Assembly (NCBI RefSeq): GCF_041381155.1
Contig: NC_091134.1
Span: 68,862,469-68,926,468 of the forward strand
Direction: 5' to 3'
DNA from: Argopecten irradians
Taxonomy: Eukaryota > Mollusca > Bivalvia > Pectinida > Pectinidae
DNA: 64,000 bases
Shown here: piece by piece, positions 37,825-50,320 of the stretch
How the letters are laid out: every line of letters begins with the position of its first letter
Position numbering within the stretch: position 1 is the stretch's first letter
The notes under the pieces: generated by a model
Told to the model about the DNA's origin: nothing
Database searches by the model: none
What the model saw: only the letters and a program-made list of their open reading frames with translations
Made by a program: the position numbers and the translations under genes

Positions 37825-38985
37825 TTCAACCGTACGGTTCGGTTCGGTACGATAATTCTAAGTTTCGGTTCGGTTCATTAAAAAAATAACTGTCCTATAA
37901 TACCTGTAATTTACGTGTATAAACTGTATTGCAGATTATTTCATTGAAAATACGGCGAAGTTGTTTGTCAGAATCCCGAGAAATACACCTGTTGACCGAC
38001 ATATATGTGTAACACGTGTGCAAGTTCAGTCATTCAGAAGATCGTTTTTTGTTGTCTGCGGACATGATTTTTCACATACATAATATCTAAATGATATATT
38101 TCACTAAATGTTTGATATTTTATAATTGATAATTTTTTATTATGTATTTTTCCGATAACATTAATCCCGCAGAATATCGGCAGCTAAATCAAGCCGCCAT
38201 TGTGTTGCCGATTGTAAACAATCGCGTTTCCGTCGGCCAATATTCCGCGAATTAAACCATTTTACGATTGAACATGCACCTGGTACGTAATAATGTTTAT
38301 CTCTATTATAATTCAAATGCATAATACTTTTTAAAAACACTTTTTCTGGGATTATACCGATGTATTGATTTGCGGTAAAACTTACGATTTTCACATGTCA
38401 ATCATCACATAATATTAATAATGCGTCATGAAGGATACGAGAAAAGTTTTAGTGACGAAATAATGTATCACAAAGGATACGAGGACATATATCTCTCTGT
38501 GACTGATTAATGTGTCAATAGTACTGAAAGAGTTAAAAAGATAAGAAAATGTTCAATTATGTTTTTTAAAGATGTTCCACTGCTGAGAGATCATAAATGA
38601 TACTCAATATTTGAACAAACATTGGTATTTAATCGTGTTATATGTCTAATTAAGACACAAAATGATATAGAATAATTAATGAAATTTCTTTGCTGCATGC
38701 ACTTTTAGAACTTCAATGTATACAGGATATAGTGCTGTGGATTATTTTTCAGGGCGCAATAAATTATATATTTTTAATTAGAAGTGAAATCTTGATAAAG
38801 AAAAAAAAAACATTTGTTTAAGTGATATACCATCTTTAAATCTAAAGCAGAACTTGCTTTTGATAGAAAATAGACTTAAAAAGTGTAATTGAGATTTGCC
38901 TGAACCGAACCGAAAAAACCGAAAACCGATCAAAAAAAGTTGAAACCGAACCGAGCTGAAAAAACATGAACCGTGACATCCCTGA
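37825..38985. mobile_element. Possible hAT-like MITE with CGGTTCGGTT subterminal repeats
   Basis: Left words GGTTCGGTTCGGTAC and TTTCGGTTCGGTTC face inverted GAACCGAACCGAAAAAACCG and AACCGAACCGAG at the right. The right edge read in reverse (CAGGGATGTCACGGTTCATG) resembles hAT-type termini, but the left terminus is not clear. A diverged TTAAAGATG-type MITE (38566-38832) is nested inside. Confidence 0.4.
38566..38832. mobile_element. Diverged copy of TTAAAGATG MITE
   Basis: AAAGATGTTCCACTGCTGA, then TATGTCTAATTAAGACACAA and GGATATAGTGCTGTGGATTA follow the order seen at 21687-21900. The right end is lost. Confidence 0.55.
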
Positions 38986-39549
38986 CCCCACGTTGCTGTG
39001 CCAGCGACTATTCCTATAACAATAGAATCATCACACGTGCTCTACTATCATTATACACTGATAATGATAATACTATGAAGCATGGTTATTGAGTCCATGT
39101 AGGCGCAAACTGTAAATATAACGAAATATTTGCTAATAAAACCTTTACCTTGACCTTTGAACTAAAAAATGCTCCACCGCATCTTTAAAGAAGTAATTAC
39201 CTTAATTAAAAATCATTTTTACCAATAAAATTAATAATTGAAATAGACTATAAAACATTTTTTTTATAATTTGTGAGTGGATAATTACAAGGATAAAGGG
39301 AGGCAAATCTTGATATTGGTACTGGTAAACATCATTTTGAGTTCTCAGTTCATGATGGTCAAAGCATCAGTTCTGCAATGTAACTGGTCATGTGCTATGC
39401 AATAATGTAATACATTTATTTTAAGTTGATAAGATATTTTATTGCAAAACAACCAATGTCAGATTATAAAAACAGAAAAATTAATATTCCACCATTTCTG
39501 CGTTAAAATCATCCTAGAAAAAGTGAACTTAAGACGGAAGGAGCAAGAA

Positions 39550-40231
39550 ACAAGAGATCCCAGAAGGATCTTGGCGCCCACCAAAGAATGATCTATGTTT
39601 GCTTTTCAAACTTTTACTACATACTACATATTCAATTTGACAAATATCTTTTCAGTACTTTCTGAGATATATAGCAGTAACAAATTGCAATTATCAAAAT
39701 CCAAGATGGCTACCTGTCTTCCATCTTGTGGACCAATCGGTTCAAAATGCAATACACACAACTAGATCCCTACTACCTCCACATGAAATTTGAGACAGAT
39801 CCCTTCATACTTTCTGAGAAATAGCGGTAACAAACTTCAATGATCAAAATTCAAAAAGGCCATCTTGTTCACCGATCAGTCCTAAAATGTAATATGCACA
39901 ACTAGGGACCTAGGGGAACCTACATATACAATTTGAGAGAGATCGCTTCAGCACTTTCTGAGAAATAGCGGCAACAAACTTCAACTATCAAATTCCAAGA
40001 TGGTGGACTGTCGGCCATGTTGGTCAGATAATGCAATATGCACAACTAGACCCTTTGGGGAACCTACACATAAATTTGAGACAGATCCCTTTAGCACTTT
40101 TTGAAAAATATTGGTAACAAGAATTGTTAACGGATGGAAGGACGGAGGGATGGACAGACTGAAGGACGGACAAAGGACCACAGACGAAAGGTGTTTGAAT
40201 AGCCCACCATTTGATGATGGTGGACTAAAAA
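39550..40231 (+). mobile_element. Pearl-like element, third family
   Basis: It starts ACAAGAGATCCCAGAAGGATC (a hairpin) and CTTGGCGCCCACC. About three core units of ~130-150 bp follow (TTTGAGACAGATCCCTT, CTTTCTGAGAAATAGCGGTA, AATGCAATATGCACAACTAG), then a GGAYGGAC-type tract and the tail GCCCACCATTTGATGATGGT. Start GCCCACC and tail GGTGG pair, as in the other two families. Confidence 0.65.
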
Positions 40232-41174
40232 ATGGGTTCAACAGATAATTCTAGAATGGTTCTCCTGAACAAAAGGCAATATCAATATAATATTATGTAA
40301 AGATAGATAAAAGGATTGTCATAAAATATAGGTAATTAAATGTATAAGTAGATTGAATGGAAGAAGCTAATTAAATTTATAAACTAGATATAGATTGCAT
40401 ATTTACTTCAAAAATAAGAAAATGTGTAAATGTTTGTCACAATATTTGTATCCATATTCTCATATGATTTTTGAAGACCTATTCACCCTCTTTAATATTA
40501 AGGGATGAGCCCCCCCCCCCCCCCCCCAGATCTGAGCTCAGTCACACATGGTTATTATGCTGTAGAACAATTCTCATCCATCCTTCTAACACAACTCACT
40601 CTCAAAGCTTTGTACATATGTTCAATCGACACACAAAAAGACTGACAACAGTCTTCCCTTATCTAACTCTTGATGTCCAATAAAATGGGCAAACCACTAC
40701 TGAATTACATTGAAAAGTTTCTAGGCCCAGATATTTTATACCTTGTCATTGATCATGTACACGATTCTTAAAATGAAAATAAATATGTTTTAAATAAAGA
40801 TATTGCGAGCCATCTCAAAGTAACCTACAATACATATCACAGTAGTGGCTGAGTCAGCACTAGCCATCTCATCAAATTGCACAACACCATTGAATGTAAT
40901 CTTCTCCAACTCAAAGTCACTATCGAACTCTCAGTACTTGTGTGGTCAGTGGGATGATTCTCGGATATGGATTTTAACATGATTTTGCATTGTCCTTATC
41001 TGAAAGTTTATCATACACAGAGACCGATCACAAACAGCCAAATCTCAAGATTGTCAGTCACAAACAGTTCAGACAGCTGACCATCAGATTTTCACATTCA
41101 AAAGTCTAGACTGACCATTACTTACAACAATGTAAACTGACCATCACAAACTGAGGTCTAAACTGCAATGACTA
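40232..41174. other. Intergenic/3' side of AKIP1
   Basis: AT-rich with a poly(C) run at about 40510-40527. It would contain the AKIP1 3' UTR, but I could not identify a convincing poly(A) signal on the minus strand. Confidence 0.4.
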
Positions 41175-42834
41175 TCACATACAGAAGTCCAGACTGACCG
41201 TCTGACCTTGGTTCACATTGACCATGTGAGTCTGCTGTTGTTGAGTTCCCCATGATCCGGCCGTAACAGCGTAAGTGCCTGGGTGGACAACTACATGGAC
41301 GTCCTCTGTTCTCTGTAGCTGTAAAGGACAAGAAGAACAGGTTTTATCTTCCTTAATAAATTTTCATATCATTTATTAATGCAAGCATTTAAGTTTACTG
41401 ATATTTTTTTGAATTTGTTATGCCATATATCTAAGTCAGCAAAAGAGAAAATGTTTACATATGTTTACATAAGTTTACCACGTAGATTGTACATATCTCT
41501 GATATATGCCCCAACAGTGGGAACTACTTTCTCTTTCCTTATATATTATATGATACTGAAGCATTGGACTGCCAATATTGTAAAATAACTTGAGGTTAAA
41601 ATTTCTGTTGTTTTTGTTTTAATTATTTCTTAATTTAATAACTTGCATGTACCTTGAGCCCCACAGCCTATACACAAAATTGTTTTCATTATATCTTCAT
41701 GCTATATGAGGTGTGGCTGTTTCTGGTAATACTAATACTTACAGGATTTTTATGTTGGATCTCTGTGTAGGCTGGTGTATGGAAGCGGTTACAGTGCACA
41801 CTATCACACGATTTCTGAATGTTGTCATCGTTACTCTTGTAATATCTCTGTAGAAGAAGAGAGCATTTCACTGATAATCCATTGTAATGGAACGTCCAGA
41901 CAACTTGGGATGTGTGCAAGACATGGTTAACAGAATACATCCCCCTCACTCTATCTCATGACATGAGTTATGTGTGATACAAAGTATAGTAAAAAGATCA
42001 CTTGCAACCTTTTTCACATGTCAAGTTGTATGAAATCAGTTAGACAACTGAAAGTATACATGTATAGTGTTGTTCTGCCTATAATTGAAGATTTTTGTTA
42101 TTTTTTTCAATAACTGCCTTACAACTAGTTATAACTTTCCGACACTGTCCGGTTATAGAGATATCTGACACATTAATCACTCAGCCAGACACTTACACTA
42201 ATTATCTGCTCTGACTCACTTACCTGGCACTGTCTGGTAGTTTGGGACATGAATTGTAGTACAGAGGCAAACGCATCATCGACTGTTGTATATACTAATG
42301 GATCCTGAAATAGAAACAAGACTTTGTAACAGGATCCATTAAACCAAAGTTTTCAACTACAGAATGACACTGCAAGTCCAAGATTTTAGATTTGCAAGTA
42401 CAACTACTACATATATATATCACATTCTGATATAAGTACCTGCTATTGAAGATCATAAAAGTATCAACTTGTTTTGTTATTGTGACATTTGTAGATCTAC
42501 ACTTTCTATGAACATGAACTAATGAGTAATTGAAAACAAATTACTTACATGAAAAAAACCAACATGAGTAAAATTAAACTTAGGTTAAATTGCTCATATA
42601 ATCAAATGTTTTACAACATGTATATCCTTTATAAAATCAAAGAATCCTCCTGCCAATGTCACCATTCATCTGTAAGTATGTAGATCGTTATACCTCTACT
42701 GGGTTTTTCTGGTTCTGTTTTTGAGATATCGATGGCCATTCTATTTTCCTTGTGACTGTTCGCTGGAGAACATCTTGTCCCATTCTTTGTGCCCGGTTGA
42801 GGGTACTATGGGCCCACTCCCTACCAAGGTGATC
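41175..42834 (-). CDS. AKIP1: A-kinase-interacting protein 1 (AKIP1), 5' exon not found
   Basis: Four coding exons on the minus strand, all phase 0: 42834-42694 (47 aa), 42304-42224 (27 aa), 41847-41743 (35 aa) and 41318-41175 (47 aa plus TGA). All have AG acceptors, and the three internal donors are GTATAA, GTAAGT and GTAAGT. The last exon reads VHVVVHPGTYAVTAGS and ends VNQGQTVSLDFCM, closely matching the human AKIP1 terminus (VYPGTYSVTVGS...VDSGQSVDLVFPV). The first has LNRAQRMGQDVLQR followed by KIEW, like the human LQRSARLALEVLERAKRRAVDW. AKIP1 binds the PKA catalytic subunit and modulates NF-kappa-B signalling in vertebrates. The 156 aa seen here plus a short N-terminus compare with 210 in human. 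A likely first coding exon was not identified. Confidence 0.85.
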
Positions 42835-43817
42835 CTTGAAAAGAAATAGTAAACAATAAGAAATATATTAGTAATAAAAATTAAATTACAGTAAGGCACA
42901 TACATGTACAAACCTTTCCAATATAAATTATGTGAACCCCTTTGTAATACAGCTACATATCTACAGATACATGTATCTTGTTAGATACTGGTTAGCGACC
43001 ATTGACGACCAATTCTCACCATCACATGTACATTCACATGTGTATATATTTGTATGATTACACAAATCAGTTTTCAAGCAATATTTTGTAGAAACCAGAT
43101 CACAGTAGTGTCTTCTATCACGATACAACTTTATTTGTTGGGTATGAAACAATGAATGATAAAAAAAGTGTCTCGTCATGTTAGCCTAACCTTACTCCCA
43201 TAACATCACTTGGTCATGATCAGTTGTTTTCTGATATTGGACTAACACGTTATTTTGCTGACTGTCGCAAGATATAATCAAATAGTTCAAAAGTGACATC
43301 TTGTTGTGCTATTCCTAATTAACCTGTAACTTTGTTACTTGATAGAAAGCTTGTGTTTGTGGTCAGAGCAAACTTATCACATACACAGCGGTTTGTAATG
43401 GATAATAATGAAAATAACAGTAAACCAGAGTCGAGGATATTGTTATTTATTAATTTATTTGCATTAGCTAGGTTCATTGGGCACTCTAGATCTCCTGATC
43501 CTATATATGCGGGATAGCCCTGCATGCATTTGACTAAAGTAACGTTTTCTATTTCTAGCCCCATGGCCATAGTGAGCAAAAGAGGTAATTTTGTTTATGA
43601 CTTTTACAAAAATTTAGACAATATGACACCTGTCCCGATTCGAGTAATAATTACGTATACTAACGTTATAAGTTGTATAAGTGATTGTGACATGGAAAAT
43701 TTTAACGCCTATTTATTTCATTAAAATGTTTAAAACAACTTCGTGCGTTTTCATTTCACAGAATCCTGCATTTGGATAAGTAATTATGATCACTCAAATG
43801 CAGGACTGTCCCATAGT

Positions 43818-44865
43818 CAGGTTGGGCACAACCCTGCATATGGGTAACAGTTACCCATTTGAGTAACGGTTACCTGTTTGAGTAATCAATAAGTTACCCC
43901 AAGGACGTATATGAGAAGGATAAGTCACACTGAGTTTTAGGCAAAGACAGCGCAGGTGCTTTTGTGTTTGTGCACTGACCGTGACGTTGGGCGACGACTG
44001 ATTTCCTTTGATATCCGCCACAGCAGCCTTTGATGTAGCATGGGGGTGCGAGGGTTACCGTCTTACTTTCTGAAGCGTGCTGCCATTTCATGAGCGGTCG
44101 TATTTTTTTAACGATAGTTTAAGACATTTCTTCTAAATCTTCCGTCTTTAAAGCAAGTTATAAACGTTGTGAAATTTAATTTACTTTACATTGGTGTTTC
44201 GTTTGACTCGATAAGACAAGTATTTGTTGAGAAAAACGGTTTTTATTCCCGGTTCATAAGCGTCTCGCGTGGTGTTTAGTAGTGTAAAGAGACAGACACG
44301 AATCCTTCTCACTTATAAATCCTTGGTTACCCAAATGAGGAATATTTTGTAAGAAAAATGCATGAATTTGTTTTAAACTTTTTTATCAAAAAAGGGCGTA
44401 ATAATTTTGACATGGCACCATTACTAACATAATATAGTACATTATTAATCAAAATGGGACAAACTTCATTGTCTCAATTTCGGTAAAAGTCACAAAATAA
44501 ACCACCTCCATTGCTTACTATGGTGCTAAAAATAGAAACCATTTAAAACTCATTTAACCATGACATTTGCACTGAATTTCCCTGATAGCTTATACACTGA
44601 AGTCAATGGAGAGCACCTAAATTGTCATCTTACAACAAAGTTAGACAACAGATTTTGATATTTCACCCACAGAAGCATAGTCTTTGATCAGTTGTAAGGC
44701 ATTCTAAAAATTATGACGCCCTTTTTTGATAATAATTTTTAAAACAACATTATGCGTTTTCTTTTCACATTATTACTCACTTGGGTAACTTATTGATTAC
44801 TGCAAACAGGTAACTGTTACTCAAATGGGTAACTGTTACCCATATGCAGGGTTGTGCCCAACCTG
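43818..44865. mobile_element. 1-kb DNA element with ~85-bp terminal inverted repeats
   Basis: The left terminus CAGGTTGGGCACAACCCTGC and the right GGGTTGTGCCCAACCTG are inverted copies. The pairing continues for about 85 bp through alternating GGGTAACTGTTACCC-type words. The subterminal part is itself built from GTTACC palindromes. It is non-coding inside. No clear target duplication was seen. It lies upstream of the last recognised AKIP1 exon, probably in its first intron or promoter region. Confidence 0.75.
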
Positions 44866-45280
44866 GTAGTGTGAGTGTGTCCATCTCATTCTCAGTAAAT
44901 AAACTGCTAAACCAACTTCGTATTCTACTTTCTAGACATATATTTACGATAAATATGTTTTCTTTGACAATTAAAAACACGACGGCATTTACTAAATTTA
45001 ATTTGTTGACATATCAGAACAAAACAAACCTCTTGTGGCATTGCTTCTCTTTTCAAAACAAGTTCAATCTGGAACCGGAAATACAAATATCATCGGTCAA
45101 ATCATGCGCACCGACACATCCGGTTTAAATAACATACTTCCCGCGCTATTTTAAAATGTACAAAGTAGGATATTCAGGGCAACTTCGAAGTTGGTTTCAG
45201 GAATCTAAATGATAGGCCTAATTATTTTTAAAATTTGATTAATAAATGTAAAAGTATTGGATTTATCCGTACTTACACTC

Positions 45281-45334
45281 GGTGTTTTTATTATGTCCTG
45301 CGTGACAAACTATGTGTTGTGATCGAGACTCCAT
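45281..45334 (-). other. Candidate 5' exon of a minus-strand transcript (unproven)
   Basis: An ATG at 45334 opens a frame (MESRSQHIV...) that runs to a strong donor (GAGT|GTAAGT). It lies in the region where AKIP1 should start. Its phase (1) does not match the phase-0 acceptor at 42834 and would create a stop, so it can belong to AKIP1 only if another small exon lies between. I list it as a lead only. Confidence 0.2.
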
Positions 45335-45457
45335 TTGTTATGGGGATTTTCCTGATTGAGAATCCCGTTTACGGTTCATACTTATGTAAATTTTGATTGG
45401 CTGTTATTTTTTATACCTAGGCCCTTTTCGTTTATTCGGAACAACCGGTTTGACCGT

Positions 45458-45570
45458 TGGTTAAAGCCGCATGATCCGTATCTTTCAGGGTCCGTAAAAC
45501 AAACAGTGACAAGATATGGTGTAATATCCCTAAAAAGTTATGAACTTTCCCCAAATTACAAGTCTAGAAA
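45458..45570 (+). repeat. Inverted partner of 49045-49165
   Basis: AAGCCGCATGATCCGTATCT and TTTCAGGGTCCGTAAA are followed by AAAAAGTTATGAACTTTCCC. The same order appears on the opposite strand at 49045-49165. It is a short interspersed repeat pair of about 110 bp. Confidence 0.65.
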
Positions 45571-45689
45571 GTTAAGAGGTCCAAAGATATAAATATACAA
45601 AATTTTATTTTAGACTTATGCGCGGTCCGACAGAAAGTCAAAAGTGAACGCCCCCAAAGCTTAGAAATGCAACTTTACGCATGTCCGGA

Positions 45690-46900
45690 AATAAAAGTTG
45701 TTTACCGCAATATAATGGAGCGAGCTTTGCAGTGAAAGCTCGCCGGCTTAGAATCAACTGCTGATTCGAAGTGAATAAGGAAATTATTTAAACTAAGAAA
45801 TGTTGTGAATTGCTGAGAATATTATATGGAAACGAATTCGAGCTATGACAACAACTATGATTTATGAATGATCTACCAAAACCACATTAACTGACTTCTC
45901 TTCGTCTCTATAAGGTGAGTGGGGCCCCGAAGGGGTAACAGTTTTATATTCTATAAGTGTTTGGTCGCTTTTTGGAATTGGTACCATAGTAAAATAAAGA
46001 TTAGAAATCAGGAAAAGTATTGATAAATTGGGGAACATATTACAGATTTAATCTTGGGTTACAACAGAAGCATTAATAGAGTCGTATTATACGCGTTTCC
46101 TTAAAAGATGATCACATTCTTCAGTGTTATACATGTACGATATACATGTAGCTACTGTTACAGGCTTACAGCGTCAGGAGTGTGATATCTTTTCCGATAT
46201 CTATTTGTGTATTTATGTATATCAGTGATATATATCCTTTAACTATATGTATGCTATGGATATTACTGAATTAAAGAAGCCACTTTCAAACTTACAAATG
46301 TACTTCATCAGTGCTCGCGTGTGTAAGATTGTACATGTATTTTTTAGACTTACAGTCACTTAGTCACGTAGTCGTTATCCTATCTGCTGGTCTAAATTAT
46401 ATAAAATTCACACCAATACATCATAAGTGGTGTAAGTAAAGAATAGTAATTGACTTTTAATATATGTATTATATATTATGTCCAATAAATTTAGGCTTCA
46501 TAAATTCTGGCACCAATTAGTACCATTATTCTTCACATGAAAATGCCTAGACCCCTGTAATTCAAGAAATGACTAACTTGTTAGTATCTAGTGAGGTTTG
46601 ATTTTGATAAACGTGTTCAAAAGATGTGTAATTGTTATAAATTTGTGTTTGACAGAAAACAATTGGAACTAGTTTGTTTTACATGTAGGCTTACACTGAA
46701 AGATTATGTACATGCATGTATACAGTATTTATCTATGTACATAACTGACATTTACTCCATGTTTTCTTTATAGAATGTATGGGACCTTCAACCGGATGAC
46801 AGAAGTGCAAGATGTGATGGCAGCTCGCCCAAAAATAAAAGGGAAAAACAACTACATGTATCTCTGAGATCAAAACTGACAGTAAAAAATAAAGTCTGTT
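45690..46900 (+). ncRNA. Candidate spliced plus-strand transcript near AKIP1 promoter
   Basis: A donor ATAAG|GTGAGT at 45912-45913 and an acceptor TTTTCTTTATAG at 46762-46773 bound an intron of about 860 bp. Downstream is an AATAAA near 46889. The second exon contains a 30-codon frame beginning MYGTFNRMTEVQD and ending before the AATAAA; the first exon has no long frame. This is compatible with a divergent lncRNA or a micro-protein. Both splice sites are strong, but no homology supports it. Confidence 0.25.
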
Positions 46901-49044
46901 TGTAATGTACCCATTATGAACCAGAAAGAAATTATTTTCAAGAAGGAAGGACAGAACAAACCTAGCATAGTTCTTTACTATTATCACTAGGATATTTTCA
47001 AATTAATTTCTTCTTCACACAAATGAAAAAAGGAATAATAATGATTATTGCATGTTTACATACCTAGTATGTATAACTTTTGAATAATTTATATGGGACA
47101 AGGATGTAATTCCAATTTATGAACAGTAAACCAATTAAAATAATAAATGTCATTTGTCTGAGTTGTTTAATTATGTAGTGTTCATTTTAGAAATGTTCAA
47201 ATACAGAAAATAAATAGCAAACAAGACTGGAGCTAGATCAAAGGTTATTTGGGTCAAAAGTCAGTGTCAAATCTCAAGATTTTGGATCTATAGATATACA
47301 TATATCCCTATGTGTAATAAAAAAAATCTTGTTGCTGTGTAATACACAGATTGCACATATATATAAGAATATCCATATATCTGTAGAGACAATAGCCTGT
47401 CATGTATGTTGTTAAATTGCATTATTCATTATTGACTATTTTAAGTTGCAATGTTTTGATTGAATTAGAAAGGAATAGACTGACAATAACTTCTAATTAG
47501 TCCAGGTCAATCAAGGTCTACATGTATAAGCTCTTAGCAACTTCACTTAGTGTTTGGAGCAAGATCACACTAAAGGAATCAGTATTGTTTGAATATATAA
47601 AGAAAAAACTAACAATATACAACTAATAAAGTTAGATATTCCACCAGGTTAGACTATTTACATACTGAAATTGAATTTTACTGCAATTACTCTGATGACA
47701 TGAGAATCACACGCTATGGTCAGCTTATTTACTACTGGATACTATTTTGAACTCCAGTCATTTTTTTATTGACTTAAAATTCAATGCACAATATGTGTAC
47801 ATGTACACTATACAATGTACATTGTATATCTCAGAATGTGCTATTTGTGCATGAATATGATTGTATAAGAAACACATAGGTCTTTCATTATACATGTTTC
47901 TGATTCATTTTTTCAGAGGCAAATTCACGGCTGGACATCATATTATATGGTAGCTATATGGTTCATTGGCAAGCTATCATATACATGTACATCACAAATT
48001 TAACCAAGGGAGCTGTATTCATTATCTACATTATCAGAAAATATATACAGTACATAATTGCATGTTAGACATTCAGAACTTTTAACACACATTAAACCGC
48101 CTTATTGCAACCTCAACCCCATTCTTTCTTTTATTTTTTTTTTTATTTTCTGTAATCCCTGAAATCATATATATAACCAATTGTTTATAGTCTCACCAGA
48201 AATTTATCATCATGTTTTTAACGAACATGGAGCTTTTCCAACATAAATATCCGAAATATACATACAATAACATGCATGTATTAGGTTTTATACTCGTTTG
48301 GCGGTACATGGTGATTTTTTAACTAATAGATATGTATGTATACATGTACATGTACATACACATATGACATTGAACAAAAATGCATATTATGTCAAGTTTG
48401 CTCTCCGTGCTTATTTTACTTGATTTATTATTTTATTTTATTTGGACCTTTATAAAACAAGTTATATGGTTATCCAAGGCAAGTCAAATATCGTCTGAGA
48501 TATTTATTTTAGAAAATATCACCAGAGATTTACATGTAGATAACCATTTTCGTCTCTATATAGTACGATGTGTCTTGTCTATTTCATCATTTATCAATTC
48601 CATTATTTATTTATCTGGTATATGTTTGTACAATTTATTATCTTGTCTAGTACGATGTATGGTATCGCAACACGTATTTTATACGAAGTTTAAATACCGT
48701 TCCCACAAAAATCCCTCCGATGGCCCCCGGAAATTAGGCAAAGCATAGTCAACCGATCGCCGTATTGTAAACACTCAAAATGACCGAATGTAAGTATTGT
48801 TCACACGACGATAATGTATATATATTGTTCTGGGGGACCCTTTAACTTCATTAAATAACAAAACATTCACTTGTTCATGAAAAGTAATAAGTTCTTCCGT
48901 AGAAGTTCCTGCTAACATGAACGACACACTTTTGACTGGGCACGCCATTTCGTTTGGTCTGGAAAGTCACGTGATCGTCTACGATTGAAAATGCATATTC
49001 AAACACTCTCGATATCGAATTCTTAATCATCAATTTCTTTTGAA
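46901..49044. other. AT-rich intergenic, no gene accepted
   Basis: About 2 kb rich in ACATGTACATGTA words. A 122-codon frame at 48380-48748 is AT-rich and hydrophobic without motifs. I do not accept it as a gene. Confidence 0.4.
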
Positions 49045-49165
49045 CTCGGGACTTTTTGGGTGTGTAATTAGGGGAAAGTTGATAACTTTTTATAATATAT
49101 GTACCCTAATTTTCTTTTGTTGATTTACGGACCCTGAAAGATACGGATTATGCGGCTTTAAAGTA
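49045..49165 (-). repeat. Inverted partner of 45458-45570
   Basis: The reverse complement shows AAAGCCGCATAATCCGTATC, TTTCAGGGTCCGTAAA and AAAAAGTTATCAACTTTCCC. The pair is 3.5 kb apart in opposite orientation. Confidence 0.65.
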
Positions 49166-49422
49166 ATTATTTCAAGTATAAATCCTGACGGACCTGCAGT
49201 TTTTGATACAGGCCTGTGAGGGCTTTGCCAAGGCTCGTCTGAAAACAATGTAAAATCACCAGGTCCGTCTTTAATTAATAAACGAACAACTAGGTCCAAC
49301 CAGCCAAACCGTATACCTGTATAGCTTGAGCACGTGCTGTTCATGGCATATTATTAAATTTGGGTGTTTTAGCTTAGTATAGCGAGTTTTGACGGAAGCT
49401 TCCATGTAGCTGGTCAGCTCCA

Positions 49423-49443
49423 TTCTCTCTCTCTCTCTCTCTC
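49423..49443. repeat. (CT)n microsatellite
   Basis: About ten uninterrupted CT dinucleotides. Confidence 0.85.
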
Positions 49444-49729
49444 TTCAAGGTAGGATTTTTCGGCCGTAGTCCTCAAAATTACTCCGGGTTGGGTGGTTGT
49501 ATTCTATAAAGACAGCACTAGGCAGTATTTAAAATGTGGTAAATGTTAATATAGTGAACACCACTAGTGGTCGGAAGAAGGGTGGTCGTTGGAGTCGGTA
49601 ATATTAAAATATAGTGTGCTGTTGTTGCTCAGCTTAGGCCTGTATTGATTTGGCCATGTTGTCTCGCTGGTGAAATGCGTTCTTTGTAAATATTCTGTGA
49701 TGTTCTGTATTTCAGCTCCATGTTTAGCC

Positions 49730-49870
49730 ATTGTGCCTTGTCTATAATGTTACAGGGTGCAGGATTTACAATAAATTTAATACCTGCCTCTGCCAGGGAT
49801 CGAACTCGGGACCTATGGATTACTAGTCTGATGTTCAACCGATCGAGCTAAAGAGAAGTTCTCTCTAGCC
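49730..49870 (-). mobile_element. tRNA-derived SINE head
   Basis: The reverse complement reads TAGCTCGATCGGTTGAACAT (A-box-like), CAGACTAGTAATCCATAGG (anticodon-arm-like) and CCCGAGTTCGATCCCTGG (B-box-like). A non-tRNA tail with GTATTAAATTTATTG follows. The 3' acceptor stem is not intact, so it is a SINE head rather than a tRNA gene. Confidence 0.55.
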
Positions 49871-50238
49871 GAGCGATATATTGCGTCTAGTATTGACCAG
49901 GGTTACATACTTGACGAACCTATAAAAATCCACTATACGAGGTTAAATTGCATATCGGTGACGAACACTGAAACTTTTATATAAATCTTAGCGGATTCAC
50001 ACAGTGTGCAAGCAAAATTCCTTTCATATCCCGATGAAATTAAAACAAATAGTGACATCAATGCCTTTTAAAAATTATTTGGGGAACTTTTAACTAGCTC
50101 TCAGATCCATGTAATGCTTACAAGTATTTGCTTACATGTACTTGTCCCGATACAGTTTCAAATTAAGTACTTCATTTATTACAGATATCAATAAATTGCG
50201 AAATTCAACAAGATTAAAAAATAGTTTAGCCTCACTAG

Positions 50239-50289
50239 CAGTGGCGTAGGAAGATGAAACGTCATGGGGGGCAAAGGTCCTCAATATTT

Positions 50290-50320
<31 letters not shown>

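Noticed and set aside
48380-48748. 122-codon hydrophobic frame on the plus strand
   Set aside because: AT-rich codons, no motif, no splice or poly(A) support; expected by chance in such sequence.
48781-48845. ATGACCGAAT followed by GTAAGT, a possible first exon
   Set aside because: No matching downstream exon could be identified.
49780-49860. Possible tRNA gene
   Set aside because: A- and B-box-like parts are present but the acceptor stem does not close; better explained as a SINE head.
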